Assembly (NCBI RefSeq): GCF_036826855.1
Contig: NZ_CP104578.1
Location: 5,739,501-5,803,500 of the forward strand
Origin: Streptomyces sp. SJL17-4
Lineage (GTDB): Bacteria > Actinomycetota > Actinomycetes > Streptomycetales > Streptomycetaceae
Length of the DNA stretch: 64,000 nucleotides
Reading direction: 5' to 3'
Both the position numbers and the translations under genes were made by a program. Positions 8,959-17,688 of this stretch are shown piece by piece. The notes beneath the pieces are model-generated. The model had not been told where the DNA came from, did not search any database, and saw nothing but the letters and a program-made list of their open reading frames with translations. Position 1 is the stretch's first letter, and every line of letters begins with the position of its first letter.

Positions 8959-10146
8959 ATGCACCAGGAGAAAACCGCCCGCCCACCGGAGCCCGAGGGC
9001 TGTCTGACGGCGGCCATCAGGATTCCCGTACGGATCGTGGTGCTGGTCCTCGTCGTACCTCTGCGCCTCGGGTGGGACGCACTCGTCCTGTGCGGCGCGT
9101 TCCTGGGCAGGATGCTCCGCCCGCTGGGCCGGGCGCTCGGCTGGTTCCGCGACCAGGTGCTCGCCCCGGTGGGCCGCGCCGTCGCCCGAGTGGCCGAGGC
9201 TGTCGCCACCGCGTCCTGGTGGCTGTTCACCACGCTGTTCAAGACCGTCTTCTACTGGCCCTGGCTCGGCCTCTGGCGGTACGTGCTCGTGCCGGTCGCC
9301 GTCCACGGGATCGCGGCCCCGGCGGCCTGGCTGTACCGGACCGTCCTCGCACCACTCGGCCGCGGCCTCGCACGCGGCACGGCGTGGGTGTACGTCCGCC
9401 TGCTCGCCCCGCTCGGACGCGGCACCGGACGGGTGCTGTGGGCCGTGCTCGTATGGCCGTGGACAGCCCTGTGGCGGTACGTGACCGTGCCCGTCGCGAC
9501 CTGGACGTACCGCTGGATCCTCACCCCGCTGGGCCATGCCCTCTCCTGGCTCGCCAGGGGCGCGGGACAGGGTCTCGCCCTGATCGGCAAGGGATTCGCC
9601 CTGCTCGGCCGGGGTCTCGTGCAGGTGGGACGGGGCCTCGGGTGGCTGCTGCGGGTCCTCTTCGTCGTCCCTGTCGTGTTCCTGTACCGATGGGTCCTCA
9701 CCCCCGTCGGACGGGTCCTCGCGGTGATCGGCCGCGAGCTCGCCGACGCCCTCGCGGTCGCCTGGCGCGTCGCCGGGTACATCTCACGGGCGGTCGGCCG
9801 CGCCCTGAAATGGCTCGCACGGAACCTGATCGGCCGACCCGTGACCTGGTTCTACCGCAACGTCTGCACCCCCGTCGGGCACCTCGTCCGCGACGCCGTG
9901 TGGCGCCCGGCCAGGAAGGCCGCCGTCGAGACCGGCCGGGCGGTGTCCGCCGCCCTCGCCTCGGCCCGCGCGACCGTGGCCGCCGCCCGCCGCGACGCGT
10001 GGCGCGCCCTCTTCGGAGGGCCCCGGGAGCCCGAGCCCGTGCCCGGCATCCCCGGTCGGGCGCGTAACCTGGGAGGTGCTGCATCACGACAGACCGTTCC
10101 CGGCGCGGCGGCCGAGTCCGAGATCTCCCTGCACAAGGGGGGATGA
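8959..10146 (+). CDS. Repeat-rich membrane-associated protein of unknown function (395 aa)
   Basis: I do not recognise the family. The body is built of repeats of the form (W/F)-(L/T/F)-YR-x-(V/I)L-x-P-(L/V)-G(R/H), seen at least six times (near nt 9160, 9328, 9388, 9502, 9679 and 9847), plus two longer near-copies, WPWLGLWRYVLVPVA and WPWTALWRYVTVPVA. The segments alternate hydrophobic and arginine-rich faces, suggesting amphipathic or re-entrant membrane helices more than clean transmembrane spans. The C-terminal 80 residues are charged and probably soluble. I chose ATG 8959; a TTG at 8941 is also in frame, and neither has a good ribosome site. It lies between GT genes and the DUF2344 gene. 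Confidence 0.65.
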   Translation: MHQEKTARPPEPEGCLTAAIRIPVRIVVLVLVVPLRLGWDALVLCGAFLGRMLRPLGRALGWFRDQVLAPVGRAVARVAEAVATASWWLFTTLFKTVFYWPWLGLWRYVLVPVAVHGIAAPAAWLYRTVLAPLGRGLARGTAWVYVRLLAPLGRGTGRVLWAVLVWPWTALWRYVTVPVATWTYRWILTPLGHALSWLARGAGQGLALIGKGFALLGRGLVQVGRGLGWLLRVLFVVPVVFLYRWVLTPVGRVLAVIGRELADALAVAWRVAGYISRAVGRALKWLARNLIGRPVTWFYRNVCTPVGHLVRDAVWRPARKAAVETGRAVSAALASARATVAAARRDAWRALFGGPREPEPVPGIPGRARNLGGAASRQTVPGAAAESEISLHKGG

Positions 10147-10228
10147 GCCGGCTGCCCCCGAGAGAGCCCCCCGTACATTCGAGGGCGGCGCGCCCCCCGC
10201 GCCCGCCCCGCACCGAGGAGAAGAACCA

Positions 10229-11062
10229 CTGGGCAAGCGACAGCCCGAAGGCCCGCCGCCCGCACCGGCGGTGCAGCGCATCCGACTGCGCTACACCAAG
10301 CGCGGCCGCCTCCGGTTCACCAGCCACCGTGACTTCCAGCGCGCCTTCGAGCGTGCGCTGCGCCGTGCCGAGGTGCCCATGGCGTACTCGGCCGGCTTCA
10401 CCCCGCACCCCAAGGTGTCGTACGCCAACGCCGCCCCCACGGGCACGGGCTCCGAGGCCGAATACCTGGAGATCGCCCTCACCGAGGCGCGCGACCCGGA
10501 GACCCTGCGGGTCCTGCTCGACGAGTCCCTCCCGGCCGGCCTCGACATCACCGACGCCGTCGAGGCCCGGACCTCCGGCCTCGCCGACCGGCTCACCGCC
10601 TCCATCTGGGAGCTGCGCCTCGAAGGCGTCACCGTCGAGGACGTGGAGAAGGCCACCGAGGCGTTTCTCGCGGCCGAGACCGTGGAAGTACAGCGCAAGA
10701 CCAAGAACGGCGTCCGCACCTTCGACGCACGCTCCGCGGTCACCGAGCTGACGGCAGCCGCTCCCCAGGGCGATCCCCAGGGTGATAGGCCGCTGGACAG
10801 CGCCTGTGCGATACTGCGGCTGGTTGTTCGGCACGTGACACCTGCCGTACGACCCGACGACGTCCTGTCCGGTCTCCGAGCTGTGGCCGACCTGGCGCCG
10901 CCGGTCCCCGCTGCGGTGACCAGGCTGGCGCAGGGGCTCTTCGACGAGGAGTCCGGCACGGTGACCGACCCGCTCGCGCCCGACCGCGAGGCAGTGACGG
11001 CCGCATCTACCACGGCCGCCGCGACCGCCTCTGCGACGGCGCCGGGTACAGGCATCGCGTAG
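10229..11062 (+). CDS. DUF2344 / TIGR03936 radical-SAM-linked protein, probable CTG start (277 aa)
   Basis: The sequence from IRLRYTKRGRLRFTSHRDFQRAFERAL onward (nt about 10280) matches my memory of the TIGR03936/DUF2344 family, the usual partner of the B12-binding radical SAM protein whose tail opens this window. The PHPKVSYANA segment is also typical. Function is unknown; a role in RNA modification has been suggested from neighbours. No ATG, GTG or TTG follows the only good ribosome site (GAGGAG, 10215-10220) at a sensible distance. A CTG at 10229 does, giving LGKRQPEGPPP. The alternative, GTG 10271, lacks a ribosome site. C-terminal residues after about 240 are low complexity. Confidence 0.8.
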   Translation: MGKRQPEGPPPAPAVQRIRLRYTKRGRLRFTSHRDFQRAFERALRRAEVPMAYSAGFTPHPKVSYANAAPTGTGSEAEYLEIALTEARDPETLRVLLDESLPAGLDITDAVEARTSGLADRLTASIWELRLEGVTVEDVEKATEAFLAAETVEVQRKTKNGVRTFDARSAVTELTAAAPQGDPQGDRPLDSACAILRLVVRHVTPAVRPDDVLSGLRAVADLAPPVPAAVTRLAQGLFDEESGTVTDPLAPDREAVTAASTTAAATASATAPGTGIA

Positions 11063-11143
11063 GGAGCGGTCGTCGTAGCGCCGCCCTGGTACTCGGGAGC
11101 CACCTGGGTCGGGCAGCGCACTGACCAGGAGACTTTCGCCAGG

Positions 11144-11164
11144 CCGTCCGCACAGTGCGGACGG
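11144..11164 (+). other. Hairpin in the rne 5' region
   Basis: A 9-bp perfect stem (11144-11152 with 11156-11164) with a 3-nt loop lies in the 233-nt gap before rne. RNase E genes of other bacteria are autoregulated through 5' UTR hairpins, so this one could be a target, but it could equally be a weak terminator for the upstream gene. Confidence 0.35.
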
Positions 11165-11295
11165 AACCGGCGAGCCAGACATAGAGCTCCCGTGCGGCGC
11201 CCGCGCCCCGGACGGCGGCACCGCGCCCCAGGCGCGACCGTGCCGCCGGACCGGACCAAGACGCGGCGCCCGGGAGCGTGACGGGAGAACCCCGC

Positions 11296-14200
11296 ATGCT
11301 CGAGTCCAACGAAGACACCAACGCCCCCGGTGACAAGCTGCCGCCGCGCCGCAGGCGCCGCGCCGCTTCCCGCCCCGCCGGTCCGCCGGTGACGGGTGCG
11401 AACGCCGAGACCGCAGAGACCACGGCGGCCACGGACGGCACCGAGACCGCGGCCGTGGAGGCCGCCCCGGCCGAGACCGAGACCGAGGCCGCACCCGCGC
11501 CGCGTGCCCGCCGCCGCGCCACCCGCAAGGCCACCGCACCGGCCGCCGAGACCACGGCACCCGCCGCGGAGACCCCGGAGCCGGTCGTGGAGACCCCCGC
11601 CGCCGAGGCCGTCGCCACGGAGGCCGTCGAGGAGGCCCCCGAGGCCGCCCCGGCCCGCACGCGCCGCCGCGCCACCCGTAAGGCCACTTCGCCGGTGACC
11701 TCCTCGGTCGCCGCCGAGGCCCCCGAAGAGCCCGCCGCGGTCACGCAGGCCGAGCCCGCCGTGGAGGAGGCCCCCGAGGCCGCCCCGGCCCGCACCCGCC
11801 GCCGTGCCACCCGTAAGGCCACCGCCCCGGCCGGCGCGCCCGCCGCCGCCGAGGAGACCGTGGTCGTCGAGACCGCTCCGGCCGCCGAGGTCGCCCCGGC
11901 CGCCGAGGTCGCGGAGGAGGCCGCCGCGCCCGCCCCGCGTACCCGCCGTCGTGCCACCCGTAAGGCCACCTCGCCCGAGGTGACCACCGAGGCCGCCGCC
12001 ACCGGCGAGTCGCTGCCGACCGCCGCCGTCGCGCAGATCGCCGCCGAAGAGGCCGAGGTCACCGCCGCCGAGACCGCCGCCACCCGTGGCCGCGGCCGCC
12101 GCCGCGCGGCCTCCCCGCAGTTCACATCCGAGCCCGCCCCGGCCCGCGAGTCGCGCCGTGCCGCGCGCCCGTCCGTCGCCGTCTTCCAGGCGCCGGTCTT
12201 CACCGAGCCCATGTTCCAGACCCCGGAGACGGCCGCCGCGGCCGCGGCCGCCGTCCCGGTGGAGCCGGAGGACGAGGAGACGGTCGAGGAGATCGAGCTC
12301 GTCGAGGCCGAGGCCGAGGTCGAGGCCGAGGAGACCCCCGAGCCCGTCGAGCGCCCCGAGGGCTCCCGCCGCCGCCGTCGCCGCCGTGGCGAGCCGGTCG
12401 CCGTCGAGCCCGTCCCGGCCACCGTCGCCGACGAGCCCGAGGTCGAGGCCGTCGCCGACGAGGTCGAAGAGGCCGAGGAGGCCGAGGAGACGGACGAGTA
12501 CGAGGACCGCCCGTCCCGTCGCCGCCGCCGCGGCGGCCGTCGCCGTCGTCGCGGTGAGCTCACCGAGGTCGAGGAGGCCGAGGAGGGCGAGGGCCCGCAC
12601 GCGGAGGACGAGACCGACGAGTCCGAGGACGGCGAGGAGGAGCACGACGAGGCCGAGGCCTTCGCCGGCGGCTCCAGCAGCTCCCGTCGCCGTCGTCGCC
12701 GCCGCCGTCGCAGCGGGGACGCCGCCGCCGACGTCGAGGGCACCGACGAGGAAGGCGTCCGTACGGTCGTCAAGGTCCGCGAGCCCCGCCCGGCCCGTGA
12801 GAAGGCCGAGCCCGGCACCGGTGCCGACGAGGTCCAGTCCATCAAGGGCTCGACCCGCCTGGAGGCCAAGAAGCAGCGCCGCCGCGAGGGCCGCGAGCAG
12901 GGCCGCCGCCGCGTCCCGATCATCACCGAGGCCGAGTTCCTGGCCCGCCGCGAGGCCGTCGAGCGCGTCATGGTCGTCCGCCAGAGCGGCGAGCGCACCC
13001 AGATCGGCGTCCTGGAAGACAACGTGCTCGTCGAGCACTACGTCAACAAGGAGCAGGCCACCTCGTACGTCGGCAACGTCTACCTGGGCAAGGTCCAGAA
13101 CGTCCTGCCGTCCATGGAGGCCGCCTTCGTCGACATCGGCAAGGGCCGCAACGCCGTCCTGTACGCCGGTGAGGTCAACTTCGAGGCGCTCGGCATGGGC
13201 AACGGCCCGCGCCGCATCGAGACCGCCCTCAAGTCCGGCCAGTCGGTCCTCGTCCAGGTGACGAAGGACCCGATCGGCCACAAGGGTGCCCGTCTGACCA
13301 GCCAGGTCTCGCTGCCCGGCCGCTACCTCGTGTACGTCCCCGAGGGCTCGATGACCGGCATCAGCCGCAAGCTCCCGGACACCGAGCGCGCCCGCCTCAA
13401 GACCATCCTCAAGAAGATCGTCCCCGAGGACGCGGGCGTCATCGTGCGCACCGCCGCCGAGGGCGCGAGCGAGGACGAGCTGCGCCGCGACGTCGAGCGA
13501 CTGCAGGCGCAGTGGGAGGACATCCAGAAGAAGGCGAAGAGCGGCAACGCGCCGACGCTGCTCTACGGCGAGCCGGACATGACCGTCCGCGTCGTCCGCG
13601 ACATCTTCAACGAGGACTTCTCCAAGGTCATCGTCAGCGGTGACGACGCATGGGAGACCATCCACGGGTACGTCCACCACGTCGCCCCGGACCTGACCGA
13701 CCGTCTGTCCAAGTGGACGAGCGAGGTCGACGTCTTCGCGACGTACCGGATCGACGAGCAGCTCATGAAGGCGCTCGACCGCAAGGTCTGGCTGCCGAGC
13801 GGCGGCTCGCTGGTGATCGACAAGACCGAGGCGATGATCGTCGTCGACGTCAACACCGGCAAGTTCACCGGCCAGGGCGGCAACCTCGAAGAGACCGTGA
13901 CGAGGAACAACCTCGAAGCGGCCGAGGAGATCGTGCGCCAGCTCCGCCTGCGCGACCTCGGCGGCATCGTCGTCATCGACTTCATCGACATGGTCCTGGA
14001 GTCCAACCGCGACCTGGTGCTGCGCCGCCTCCTGGAGTGCCTGGGCCGGGACCGGACCAAGCACCAGGTGGCCGAGGTCACCTCGCTCGGCCTGGTGCAG
14101 ATGACCCGCAAGCGGGTCGGCCAGGGCCTCCTGGAGTCCTTCTCCGAGACCTGCGTCCACTGCAACGGCCGCGGTGTCATCGTGCACATGGAGCAGCCGA

Positions 14201-15195
14201 CCACCGCCGGTGGCGGGGGCGGCGGCAAGCGCTCGAAGAAGCGCGGCCGCGGCGGCGCCGAGCACGTCCACGAGCACGAGCACGCCGAGGCCACGGAGAC
14301 CGGGGCCGAGACCGCCGAGGCCGAGACCGAGACCGAGGCCGAGGTCGCCGCCGAGCTGGCCACCCCGGTGGCCCTGCCCGAGCCGATCGCCGCGGACGAG
14401 GAGCTGTACGGCTCCATCGCCGAGGCGGAGGCCGCCGCCACGCGCGGTCGTGGCCGTCGCCGGGCGACCCGCCGGGTGTCGGCGCCGGCCGCCGCGCGGC
14501 AGGTCGTGGAGACCGAGGCCGTCGAGTACGAGTCGAAGCCGAAGGCCGAGCCGAAGCCGAAGCCCGTCGCGGCGCCGGAGCCGGTCGTCGAGCCGGAGCC
14601 CGTCGTGGCCCCGGTCGCCGAGGCCGTCGTCGAGCCGGTCGCCGAGCCGGTGGTCGAGGAGACCGCCGCCCCGGCCCCGCGCGGCCGTCGCCGTGCCACC
14701 CGCAGGGTGACCTCCCCGGTCGTCTCGACCACGGAGCCGGCCGCCGCGCCGACCGTCGTCGAGCCGGTCGTCGAGACCGCCCCGGAGCCGGAGCCCGTCG
14801 TGGCGCCGGCCGCCGAAGCCGTGGCGCCGGTCGCCGAGCCCGTCGTCGAGGAGGCCCCCGTGGCCGCCCCGCCGCGGGCCCGCCGCCGGGTGGTCCGTAA
14901 GGCCACCGCTCCCGCCGGTTCGCCCTCGGGCGCCGAGGAGGCGGCCGTCGTCGTGGTGACCACGGCCCCGGCCGAGGCCACCGAGACGGCTCCGCAGGCC
15001 GCCGAGGCCGAGGCCGAGCCCGCCCCCGTCAAGAAGACGGCGGCGCGCAAGACCGCGGCGAAGAAGACCACGGCCAAGAAGGCCGCCACCAAGAAGACGG
15101 CGGCGACCAAGAAGACCGCGGCGAAGAAGACCACCACCAAGAAGGCCCCGGCCAAGAAGGCAGCGGAGAAGACCGCCGCCCCGGCCCAGGACTGA
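11296..15195 (+). CDS. rne: Ribonuclease E/G with long charged arms (1299 aa)
   Basis: This is the endoribonuclease that processes and degrades RNA. The start is ATG 11296 with GGGAG 8 nt upstream; an in-frame GTG at 11278 lacks one. Residues 1-530 are low-complexity, alternating acidic stretches with repeats of RRRATRKAT(S/A)P. The catalytic core covers about 540-1000: an S1-like RNA-binding part near 565-630, the DNase-I-like region with VDVNTGKF near 849 and DLGGIVVIDFIDM, and a CVHCNGRG zinc-link near 953. Residues 1000-1299 are again repeats, ending in lysine-rich KKTAAKKT histone-like blocks. In S. coelicolor the equivalent RNase ES has about this size and also carries arms around a central core. 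Confidence 0.95.
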   Translation: MLESNEDTNAPGDKLPPRRRRRAASRPAGPPVTGANAETAETTAATDGTETAAVEAAPAETETEAAPAPRARRRATRKATAPAAETTAPAAETPEPVVETPAAEAVATEAVEEAPEAAPARTRRRATRKATSPVTSSVAAEAPEEPAAVTQAEPAVEEAPEAAPARTRRRATRKATAPAGAPAAAEETVVVETAPAAEVAPAAEVAEEAAAPAPRTRRRATRKATSPEVTTEAAATGESLPTAAVAQIAAEEAEVTAAETAATRGRGRRRAASPQFTSEPAPARESRRAARPSVAVFQAPVFTEPMFQTPETAAAAAAAVPVEPEDEETVEEIELVEAEAEVEAEETPEPVERPEGSRRRRRRRGEPVAVEPVPATVADEPEVEAVADEVEEAEEAEETDEYEDRPSRRRRRGGRRRRRGELTEVEEAEEGEGPHAEDETDESEDGEEEHDEAEAFAGGSSSSRRRRRRRRRSGDAAADVEGTDEEGVRTVVKVREPRPAREKAEPGTGADEVQSIKGSTRLEAKKQRRREGREQGRRRVPIITEAEFLARREAVERVMVVRQSGERTQIGVLEDNVLVEHYVNKEQATSYVGNVYLGKVQNVLPSMEAAFVDIGKGRNAVLYAGEVNFEALGMGNGPRRIETALKSGQSVLVQVTKDPIGHKGARLTSQVSLPGRYLVYVPEGSMTGISRKLPDTERARLKTILKKIVPEDAGVIVRTAAEGASEDELRRDVERLQAQWEDIQKKAKSGNAPTLLYGEPDMTVRVVRDIFNEDFSKVIVSGDDAWETIHGYVHHVAPDLTDRLSKWTSEVDVFATYRIDEQLMKALDRKVWLPSGGSLVIDKTEAMIVVDVNTGKFTGQGGNLEETVTRNNLEAAEEIVRQLRLRDLGGIVVIDFIDMVLESNRDLVLRRLLECLGRDRTKHQVAEVTSLGLVQMTRKRVGQGLLESFSETCVHCNGRGVIVHMEQPTTAGGGGGGKRSKKRGRGGAEHVHEHEHAEATETGAETAEAETETEAEVAAELATPVALPEPIAADEELYGSIAEAEAAATRGRGRRRATRRVSAPAAARQVVETEAVEYESKPKAEPKPKPVAAPEPVVEPEPVVAPVAEAVVEPVAEPVVEETAAPAPRGRRRATRRVTSPVVSTTEPAAAPTVVEPVVETAPEPEPVVAPAAEAVAPVAEPVVEEAPVAAPPRARRRVVRKATAPAGSPSGAEEAAVVVVTTAPAEATETAPQAAEAEAEPAPVKKTAARKTAAKKTTAKKAATKKTAATKKTAAKKTTTKKAPAKKAAEKTAAPAQD

Positions 15196-15201
15196 CCGGT
15201 G

Positions 15202-15237
15202 GGTACGGGCCGCCCCCTCACCGGGGCGGCCCGTACC
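15202..15237 (+). terminator. Terminator after rne
   Basis: A perfect 15-bp stem (15202-15216 with 15223-15237) and 6-nt loop begin 7 nt past the rne stop. Confidence 0.8.
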
Positions 15238-15249
15238 GAACGGGCGAAT

Positions 15250-15279
15250 TTGACCCTCCGAGGCAGCCGCCCGTAACCT
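15250..15279 (+). promoter_or_regulatory. Predicted promoter of rplU-rpmA
   Basis: TTGACC at 15250-15255 and TAACCT at 15274-15279 are separated by 18 nt, close to the HrdB-type consensus. Transcription would start near 15286, giving a leader of about 150 nt that contains a hairpin at roughly 15310-15346. Confidence 0.65.
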
Positions 15280-15437
15280 AGACCGTCGGCGTGTCTATCG
15301 ACGCGTCGCGCCTCTGAGCACCTCCCTCCCGCCCGTCGGGAGAGGCCGCTCGTCCGATTCCGGAACGCCGCGGGCCCTCGGGTCCGTGTGAGCGGCTGGC
15401 TTCAGAGGTTTCGATCCCGAGTGAGAGAGAGATCCGC

Positions 15438-15758
15438 GTGTACGCCATCGTGCGCAGCGGTGGTCGCCAGCACAAGGTTGCTGTCGGCGACATCGTTGAG
15501 GTTGACAAGATTTCCACTGCCAAGGTTGGCGACACGGTCGAGCTCTCGACCCTGCTCGTTGTCGACGGCGACGCCGTGACCAGCGACCCGTGGGTCCTGG
15601 CCGGTATCAAGGTCACGGCCGAGGTCGTGGACCACCACAAGGGCGCCAAGATCGACATCCTGCGCTACAAGAACAAGACCGGCTACCGCCGTCGCCAGGG
15701 TCACCGTCAGCAGTACACGGCGATCAAGGTCACCGGTATCCCCGCGGCTGCGAAGTAA
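15438..15758 (+). CDS. rplU: 50S ribosomal protein L21
   Basis: The 106-aa product begins [18 protein letters not shown], the canonical L21 start, and keeps the [12 protein letters not shown] basic C-terminal segment that contacts 23S rRNA. GTG 15438 is the start, after a purine-rich GAGAGAGAG. The gene has its own predicted promoter and is followed 13 nt later by rpmA, so both large-subunit proteins are made from one transcript. A long leader could host autoregulation. Confidence 0.97.
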   Translation: MYAIVRSGGRQHKVAVGDIVEVDKISTAKVGDTVELSTLLVVDGDAVTSDPWVLAGIKVTAEVVDHHKGAKIDILRYKNKTGYRRRQGHRQQYTAIKVTGIPAAAK

Positions 15759-15771
15759 GAGGGACTGAGAC

Positions 15772-16026
15772 ATGGCACACAAGAAGGGCGCATCGTCCAC
15801 CCGGAACGGGCGCGACTCCAATGCCCAGCGGCTCGGCGTGAAGCGCTTCGGCGGTCAGGTCGTCAACGCGGGTGAGATCCTGATCCGCCAGCGTGGCACC
15901 CACTTCCACCCGGGCTCCGGCGTCGGCCGTGGCGGCGACGACACGCTGTTCGCCCTGCAGGCCGGTTCGGTGCAGTTCGGCACCCACCGTGGCCGCAAGG
16001 TCGTGAACATCGTTCCGGTCGCCTGA
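15772..16026 (+). CDS. rpmA: 50S ribosomal protein L27
   Basis: The 84-aa protein starts [24 protein letters not shown], the standard L27 N-terminus that reaches towards the peptidyl transferase centre; there is no N-terminal prepeptide of the Firmicutes type. ATG 15772 follows AGAGGGA. It forms an operon with rplU and ends at a terminator hairpin before obg. Confidence 0.97.
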   Translation: MAHKKGASSTRNGRDSNAQRLGVKRFGGQVVNAGEILIRQRGTHFHPGSGVGRGGDDTLFALQAGSVQFGTHRGRKVVNIVPVA

Positions 16027-16041
16027 TCGGTTCATTTGCGG

Positions 16042-16080
16042 AGGCGGACCTCACTTCCCGTTCGGGAAGCGGGTCCGCCT
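16042..16080 (+). terminator. Terminator after rpmA
   Basis: An outer 9-bp stem (16042-16050 with 16072-16080) contains an inner stem near 16055-16066 and is followed by TTCG. Confidence 0.7.
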
Positions 16081-16131
16081 TTCGCGTGTTACTAGATAGA
16101 CATTCCGCACGTAATTGATGGAGGCACACCC

Positions 16132-17571
16132 ATGACCACCTTCGTGGACCGCGTCGAGCTGCATGTCGCCGCGGGTAACGGAGGCCACGGCTGCGCCTCC
16201 GTTCACCGGGAGAAGTTCAAGCCGCTCGGCGGACCCGACGGCGGCAACGGCGGCCGTGGCGGCGATGTGATCCTGGTCGTCGACCAGGCGATCACCACGC
16301 TGCTCGACTACCACCACTCGCCGCACCGCAAGGCGACGAACGGCCAGCCCGGCGCCGGCGACAACCGCTCCGGCAAGGACGGCCAGGACCTCGTCCTGAA
16401 CGTGCCCGACGGCACCGTCGTCCTCGACAAGGAGGGCAACGTGCTCGCCGACCTCGTCGGCCAGGGCACCACCTTCGTCGCGGGCCAGGGCGGCCGCGGC
16501 GGCCTCGGCAACGCGGCGCTGTCCTCCGCGCGCCGCAAGGCCCCCGGCTTCGCGCTCCTGGGCGAGCCCGGCGAGGCCCGGGACATCGTCCTGGAGCTGA
16601 AGACCGTCGCCGACGTGGCGCTCGTCGGCTACCCGAGCGCCGGCAAGTCCTCGCTGATCTCGGTCCTGTCGGCCGCCAAGCCGAAGATCGCGGACTACCC
16701 CTTCACCACGCTCGTCCCGAACCTGGGCGTCGTCACGGCCGGCTCGACCGTCTACACGATCGCCGACGTGCCGGGTCTGATCCCGGGCGCCAGCCAGGGC
16801 CGTGGCCTGGGCCTGGAGTTCCTGCGCCACGTCGAGCGCTGCTCGGTCCTGGTGCACGTACTGGACACCGCGACCCTCGAATCGGACCGTGACCCCGTCA
16901 CCGACCTCGACATCATCGAGGAGGAGCTGCGGCAGTACGGCGGCCTTGAGGACCGGCCCCGCATCGTCGTCCTCAACAAGGTCGACATCCCCGACGGCCA
17001 GGACCTCGCGGACATGATCCGACCGGACCTGGAGGCCCGCGGCTACCAGGTCTTCGAGGCCTCCGCCGTGGCCCGGCTCGGCCTCAAGGAGCTCTCCTTC
17101 GCCCTCGCCGGCATCGTCGCCGAGGCGCGCGCGTCGAAGCCGCAGGAGGAGGCGACCCGTATCGTCATCCGCCCGAAGGCCGTCGACGACGCGGGCTTCA
17201 CGGTCACGTACGACGAGGCCGAGGACGTGTACCGGGTGCGCGGCGAGAAGCCGGAGCGCTGGGTCCGCCAGACCGACTTCAACAACGACGAGGCCGTGGG
17301 CTACCTGGCCGACCGCCTCAACCGCCTCGGCGTCGAGGACCAGCTGATGAAGGCGGGCGCCCGCGCGGGCGACGGCGTCGCGATCGGCTCCCTGGAGAAC
17401 GCGGTCGTCTTCGACTGGGAGCCCACGATGATGGCCGGCGCCGAAATGCTCGGCCGCCGAGGCGAGGACCACCGCCTGGAAGCCCCGCGTCCTGCGGCCC
17501 AGCGCCGCCGCGACCGCGAGGCGGAGCGGGACGACGCGCAGCGCGCGTTCGACGAGTTCGACCCGTTCTAG
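16132..17571 (+). CDS. obg: Obg-family GTPase
   Basis: A 479-aa GTPase that binds the 50S subunit and, in Streptomyces, has been linked to the onset of differentiation. The glycine-rich Obg fold covers residues 1-158. The G domain follows, with GYPSAGKSS (G1, near 166), DVPGL (G3, near 212) and NKVD (G4, near 282). A C-terminal OCT domain and an acidic/arginine tail complete it. ATG 16132 has GGAGG upstream. It is separated from rpmA by a terminator, so it may have its own promoter, although rplU-rpmA-obg is a conserved trio. Confidence 0.96.
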   Translation: MTTFVDRVELHVAAGNGGHGCASVHREKFKPLGGPDGGNGGRGGDVILVVDQAITTLLDYHHSPHRKATNGQPGAGDNRSGKDGQDLVLNVPDGTVVLDKEGNVLADLVGQGTTFVAGQGGRGGLGNAALSSARRKAPGFALLGEPGEARDIVLELKTVADVALVGYPSAGKSSLISVLSAAKPKIADYPFTTLVPNLGVVTAGSTVYTIADVPGLIPGASQGRGLGLEFLRHVERCSVLVHVLDTATLESDRDPVTDLDIIEEELRQYGGLEDRPRIVVLNKVDIPDGQDLADMIRPDLEARGYQVFEASAVARLGLKELSFALAGIVAEARASKPQEEATRIVIRPKAVDDAGFTVTYDEAEDVYRVRGEKPERWVRQTDFNNDEAVGYLADRLNRLGVEDQLMKAGARAGDGVAIGSLENAVVFDWEPTMMAGAEMLGRRGEDHRLEAPRPAAQRRRDREAERDDAQRAFDEFDPF

Positions 17572-17606
17572 CGGGACGGCTTCGCGCTGCCCCTCTGGTT
17601 CGTCAA

Positions 17607-17660
17607 CCGAATGGCCTCTCTCACCCGTCCTGTTGGACGGGTCGGGCAGAGGCCATTCGG
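17607..17660 (+). terminator. Two-part terminator after obg
   Basis: A 13-bp outer stem (17607-17619 with 17648-17660) encloses an 8-bp inner stem (17623-17630 with 17635-17642). It lies within the open frame upstream of the next gene, which supports a start for that gene beyond it. Confidence 0.8.
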
Positions 17661-17688
17661 GCGTTCGGGCGCCCGTAGCATCCTCGAT

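Noticed and set aside
11401..12720. CRISPR-like or prophage repeat in the 5' half of rne
   Set aside because: The repeated blocks keep the reading frame and encode RRRATRKAT units; they are protein repeats, with no spacers of constant length.
10291..14283. Minus-strand frame of about 1330 codons opposite rne
   Set aside because: An artefact of the repetitive GC-rich rne sequence; the product is L/G/A/D-rich with no family features and no ribosome site.
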